From CAYZZA01 sp964482685 (GTDB lineage Bacteria > Bacillota > Bacilli > Lactobacillales > Carnobacteriaceae_A): a stretch of 8,440 bases of DNA. Location: NCBI GenBank assembly GCA_964482685.1, contig CAYZZA010000052.1, positions 1 through 8,440 of the forward strand. The letters are read 5' to 3'. How positions within the stretch are numbered: the stretch's first letter is position 1; every line of letters starts with the position of its first letter. The notes beneath the pieces are model-generated. The model was given only the letters and a program-made list of their open reading frames with translations, ran no database searches and was not told the DNA's origin. This document shows, piece after piece, positions 6,133 through 8,440 of this stretch. The position numbers and the translations under genes were made by a program.

Positions 6133-6171
6133 GTTTTTAAAAAACTCATACGAATAGAGAGGATGACCAAC

Positions 6172-7446
6172 ATGTTAGACGCTAAGCTAATACGCAACGA
6201 GTTTGACAAAGTTTCTGAACAGTTAACGATTAGAGGATTTTCAAAAGAGGATCTGAATCGGTATGTAGAATTGGATGCAACACGAAGAGAATTGATTCGA
6301 AAAAGTGAGTTGCTTAAAGAACAAAGAAACACAGCGACTCAACAAATAGCAGAATTAAAACGACAAAAACAAGATGCTAAGGAACAAATCGCGAGCATGA
6401 AAGAAATAGGAGACTCCATTAAAAAAGTGGATGCGGAACTAGAAAAGGTAGAAGCTGAAGCATTTCAACTCTCCGCCGTTTTCCCAAATCTTCCACATGA
6501 ATCTGTGCCAGTTGGACAAGACGAAGAAGACAACGTCGAAATACGCAAGTGGGGAACGACAACTGAGTTTGACTTTGAACCAAAGGCTCATTGGGAAATT
6601 GGCGAAGAACTTGGGATACTAGACTTTCAACGTGGTGCTAAAGTAGCTCATAGTCGCTTTGTCTATTACAAAGGATTAGGAGCACGCCTAGAAAGAGCAG
6701 TGTATAACTTTATGTTAGACCTTCATGTAGACAAACATGGCTACACAGAAATGATTCCTCCTTACTTAGTGAATGATAAAACTATGTTTGGAACAGGCCA
6801 GTTTCCCAAGTTTAAAGAAGATGTCTTCCAACTTGCTAACGAAGACTTAACCCTTATCCCTACATCAGAGGTTCCGTTAACCAACTATTATCAGAATGAA
6901 ATTCTACAAGAAGAAGAGCTACCCATCTATTTTACGGCACTTTCTCCGTCATTTCGTTCTGAAGCAGGAAGTGCAGGTAGAGATACGCGTGGGTTGATTC
7001 GTTTGCACCAATTTAACAAAGTGGAAATGGTCAAGTTCAGCACGCCAGAATCTTCCTATGATGAATTAGAAAAAATGACTCAGAATGCAGAAGACGTTTT
7101 AAAAGCATTAAACCTCCCATATAGAGTTATCGTCCTTTGCACGGGAGATATGGGCTTTGCAGCAGCAAAAACGTACGACTTAGAAGTGTGGATTCCAGCA
7201 CAAGACACTTATCGGGAAATCAGCTCTTGCTCAAATACAGAATCTTTCCAAGCTCGTCGTGCTAAAATACGTTACCGAAACAAAGAAGGAAAAACGGACT
7301 ACGTACACACGTTGAATGGTTCGGGTCTGGCTGTTGGTCGTACGGTGGCTGCTATTCTTGAAAATTATCAACAAGCAGATGGATCTGTAAAAATACCTGA
7401 TGTACTTGTACCTTATATGAATGGATTAACAGAGATTAGAAAATAA
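6172..7446 (+). CDS. serS: Seryl-tRNA synthetase
   Basis: A 424-residue class II aminoacyl-tRNA synthetase that charges tRNA-Ser in the cytoplasm; the length is the usual one for Bacillota SerRS. The start gives the canonical MLDAKLIR opening, and AGAGAGG (6156-6162) lies nine bases before it. An ATG at 6163 touches the ribosome site, and an ATG at 5998 is inside the T-box. The N-terminal long coiled-coil arm (about 30-100, rich in Lys, Glu and Gln) binds the long variable arm of tRNA-Ser. The catalytic core follows: the TxE serine-binding motif Thr231-Ser-Glu233, motif 2 FRSEAGSAGRDTRGL with Arg262, the TGDMGFAAAKTYDLEVW block from 324, and motif 3 GSGLAVGRT with Arg390. No terminator is visible after the gene; msrA has its own promoter. 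Confidence 0.98.
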   Translation: MLDAKLIRNEFDKVSEQLTIRGFSKEDLNRYVELDATRRELIRKSELLKEQRNTATQQIAELKRQKQDAKEQIASMKEIGDSIKKVDAELEKVEAEAFQLSAVFPNLPHESVPVGQDEEDNVEIRKWGTTTEFDFEPKAHWEIGEELGILDFQRGAKVAHSRFVYYKGLGARLERAVYNFMLDLHVDKHGYTEMIPPYLVNDKTMFGTGQFPKFKEDVFQLANEDLTLIPTSEVPLTNYYQNEILQEEELPIYFTALSPSFRSEAGSAGRDTRGLIRLHQFNKVEMVKFSTPESSYDELEKMTQNAEDVLKALNLPYRVIVLCTGDMGFAAAKTYDLEVWIPAQDTYREISSCSNTESFQARRAKIRYRNKEGKTDYVHTLNGSGLAVGRTVAAILENYQQADGSVKIPDVLVPYMNGLTEIRK

Positions 7447-7511
7447 TCCGTTGCATGATTTGAATGGTTCTTCGTGTATAAGTCAAAATGAACGAGTCGG
7501 CTCTCTTCCTA

Positions 7512-7520
7512 TGGTATACT
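7512..7520 (+). promoter_or_regulatory. msrA promoter, extended -10
   Basis: TGGTATACT (7512-7520) combines the TGN extension with a near-consensus -10 box TATACT. No good -35 is present at 17 bases, which is common for extended -10 promoters. The start site would fall near 7527, leaving a leader of about 20 bases before msrA. Confidence 0.6.
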
Positions 7521-7546
7521 GGTAGAACAGAAAAGAGGAGATGCAA

Positions 7547-8080
7547 ATGTCGACAGACACATTAGACACAGCCATTTTTGCTGGGGGATGTTTTTGGTGC
7601 ATGGTTCGTCCTTTTGATGAGTTGCCTGGAATCAAACAAGTTGTTTCTGGATATACTGGCGGACATGTCGCAAATCCCACGTATAGACAAGTGAGCACTG
7701 GAACGACGGGGCATACAGAAGCCGTTGAAATTACATTTGATCCCACAGTGATCTCTTATGATGAGTTAGTTGAAATCTATTGGAGACAAACAGATCCAAC
7801 GGATGCAAGTGGACAGTTTGCAGATAGAGGTTCTGCTTACCGAGCGGTTATTTTTTATAATTCTGAAACACAAAAAAAGATTGCTGAACAGTCAAAAGAA
7901 GCTTTGCAACAGCAAAATAAGTTTGATGCACCCATAGTTACAGCAATTGAACCGGCCAAACCATTTTATCCAGCAGAAGAAGAGCATCAAGACTACTACA
8001 AGAAACACCCTGTACATTACAATCTGTATAGCCACGGTTCTGGTAGAAAAGCTTTTTTAAAGGCAAATTGGACATCTTAA
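7547..8080 (+). CDS. msrA: Peptide methionine-S-sulfoxide reductase MsrA
   Basis: A 177-residue cytoplasmic repair enzyme that reduces the S-epimer of methionine sulfoxide, free or in proteins, using thioredoxin. The catalytic motif GCFWC carries the nucleophile Cys15 and a second Cys18. Other family blocks are GYTGGHVANPTYRQVSTGTTGHTE-like sequence (split here as GYTGGH and TGTTGHTEAV), the DPTDASGQFADRGSAYR region that shapes the active site, and the C-terminal EEEHQDYYKKHP. I choose the start at 7547 because GAGGAG (7535-7540) lies six bases before it. The ATG at 7541 abuts that site and would add only two residues. No MsrB domain is fused and no msrB lies in the window. The gene looks monocistronic. 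Confidence 0.96.
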   Translation: MSTDTLDTAIFAGGCFWCMVRPFDELPGIKQVVSGYTGGHVANPTYRQVSTGTTGHTEAVEITFDPTVISYDELVEIYWRQTDPTDASGQFADRGSAYRAVIFYNSETQKKIAEQSKEALQQQNKFDAPIVTAIEPAKPFYPAEEEHQDYYKKHPVHYNLYSHGSGRKAFLKANWTS

Positions 8081-8145
8081 TCTAGAATGCTGAAAAGGTG
8101 TATGTCTATACAAATGAAGAGCGTAATAATGAATAGAAATAGATG

Positions 8146-8193
8146 AAACAAGGTCCAAGAGGCGATAGTATACTCTTGATTACCTTGTTTTTT
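8146..8193 (+). terminator. Strong terminator after msrA
   Basis: AAACAAGGT (8146-8154) pairs exactly with ACCTTGTTT (8182-8190). An inner stem CAAGAG/CTCTTG (8156-8161/8173-8178) stacks above it, and the T-run ends at 8193. It separates msrA from the rRNA promoters. Confidence 0.88.
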
Positions 8194-8234
8194 CTTTGCT
8201 TTACGAAAAGAAAAAACTTTCTTTTTATATATCC

Positions 8235-8263
8235 TTGACAGATTTAGGCACAGGTGGTATATT
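8235..8263 (+). promoter_or_regulatory. rRNA operon promoter P1
   Basis: TTGACA (8235-8240), a 17-base spacer and TATATT (8258-8263) preceded by TGG (8255-8257) make a near-ideal promoter. A strongly A/T-rich stretch (about 8201-8232) lies upstream like an UP element. A G is available at the likely start (8268 or 8270), as in GTP-sensing rRNA promoters of Bacillota. Confidence 0.8.
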
Positions 8264-8351
8264 AGTTGAGTACCCAAGAACAACACATTGTGTACGATGA
8301 ACGAAAACACAAACGATGAAAAAAGAATTCAAAAATAATTTTAAAAAGTAG

Positions 8352-8381
8352 TTGACATGTGTAAAGAATTCGTGTTATGAT
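8352..8381 (+). promoter_or_regulatory. rRNA operon promoter P2
   Basis: TTGACA (8352-8357), an 18-base spacer and TATGAT (8376-8381) form a second strong promoter about 117 bases after P1. The upstream 8318-8350 is almost purely A/T. A likely start is G8388. Tandem P1/P2 promoters are typical of rRNA operons. Confidence 0.83.
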
Positions 8382-8387
8382 GTATAA

Positions 8388-8440
8388 GTTGCGTTAAACA
8401 AAGCAACCGACTAGACCTTTGAAAACTGAACAAAGCAAAA
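8388..8440 (+). ncRNA. 5' leader of an rRNA operon transcript (partial)
   Basis: CTTTGAAAACTGAACAAAG (8417-8435) is the conserved, boxA-like leader element found just upstream of 16S rRNA genes in Bacillota. It contributes to antitermination and pre-rRNA processing. The mature 16S gene must begin beyond the right edge; none of its sequence is seen here. Confidence 0.85.

Noticed and set aside
5998..6171. N-terminal extension of SerRS from an ATG at 5998, or start at 6163
   Set aside because: The first is T-box RNA translated by chance; the second touches the ribosome site. MLDAKLIR at 6172 matches the family start.
8077..8310. Minus-strand open frame at the right end
   Set aside because: It spans the msrA terminator and the rRNA promoter P1; AT-rich non-coding sequence explains it.
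1..8440. Mobile element, CRISPR array, phage or defence system
   Set aside because: I saw no transposase, integrase, spaced direct-repeat array or target-site duplication; every gene is a recognisable core function.

Overview
The window looks like chromosomal core sequence from a low-GC Gram-positive, most likely a lactic acid bacterium of the order Lactobacillales (an enterococcus- or carnobacterium-like organism). The evidence is the AT-rich composition, strong AGGAGG-type ribosome sites, two T-box leaders, TTGACA/TATAAT-type promoters, a lipobox-type surface lipoprotein, and the conserved Bacillota pre-16S leader motif at the right edge. All seven genes supported here lie on the + strand. 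I see no insertion sequence, phage gene, CRISPR array or tRNA gene.

Layout, left to right. Bases 36-354 are a promoter plus a complete T-box riboswitch with a very long terminator. It controls a lipoprotein of the TrpX-like ABC substrate-binding family (378-1349). A small yidD gene follows (1500-1790), then a 308-base gap with a weak terminator, a strong bidirectional terminator and a candidate extended -10 promoter. Next is a two-gene two-component operon: an OmpR/VanR-type regulator (2099-2785) and its histidine kinase (2800-3945). A 547-base gap follows, with no convincing gene but three terminator-like hairpins. After it comes a secreted D-alanyl-D-alanine carboxypeptidase, dacA-like (4493-5830). 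A second T-box, with a clear serine specifier, controls serS (6172-7446). msrA (7547-8080) has its own promoter and a strong terminator. The last 200 bases hold tandem rRNA-type promoters and the start of an rRNA operon leader; the 16S gene itself lies beyond the window.

How the parts fit. Two genes, the transporter lipoprotein and serS, are controlled by uncharged tRNA. The serS leader is a good internal control: its specifier reads UCC (Ser) and its T-box reads UGGC, matching the G73 discriminator of tRNA-Ser. By the same logic the first leader reads a tyrosine codon, and its UGGU matches an A73 discriminator. That fits tRNA-Tyr, not tRNA-Trp, although the downstream protein belongs to a family usually annotated as tryptophan-binding. 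The sensor/regulator pair next to a D,D-carboxypeptidase suggests a cell-wall stress module. YidD and MsrA are housekeeping functions (membrane protein insertion, protein oxidation repair).

No wholly new system is evident. The points most worth checking are the apparent tyrosine specificity of the first T-box and its orphan binding protein, an inverted repeat sitting inside that promoter, and the structured non-coding stretch before the carboxypeptidase gene.
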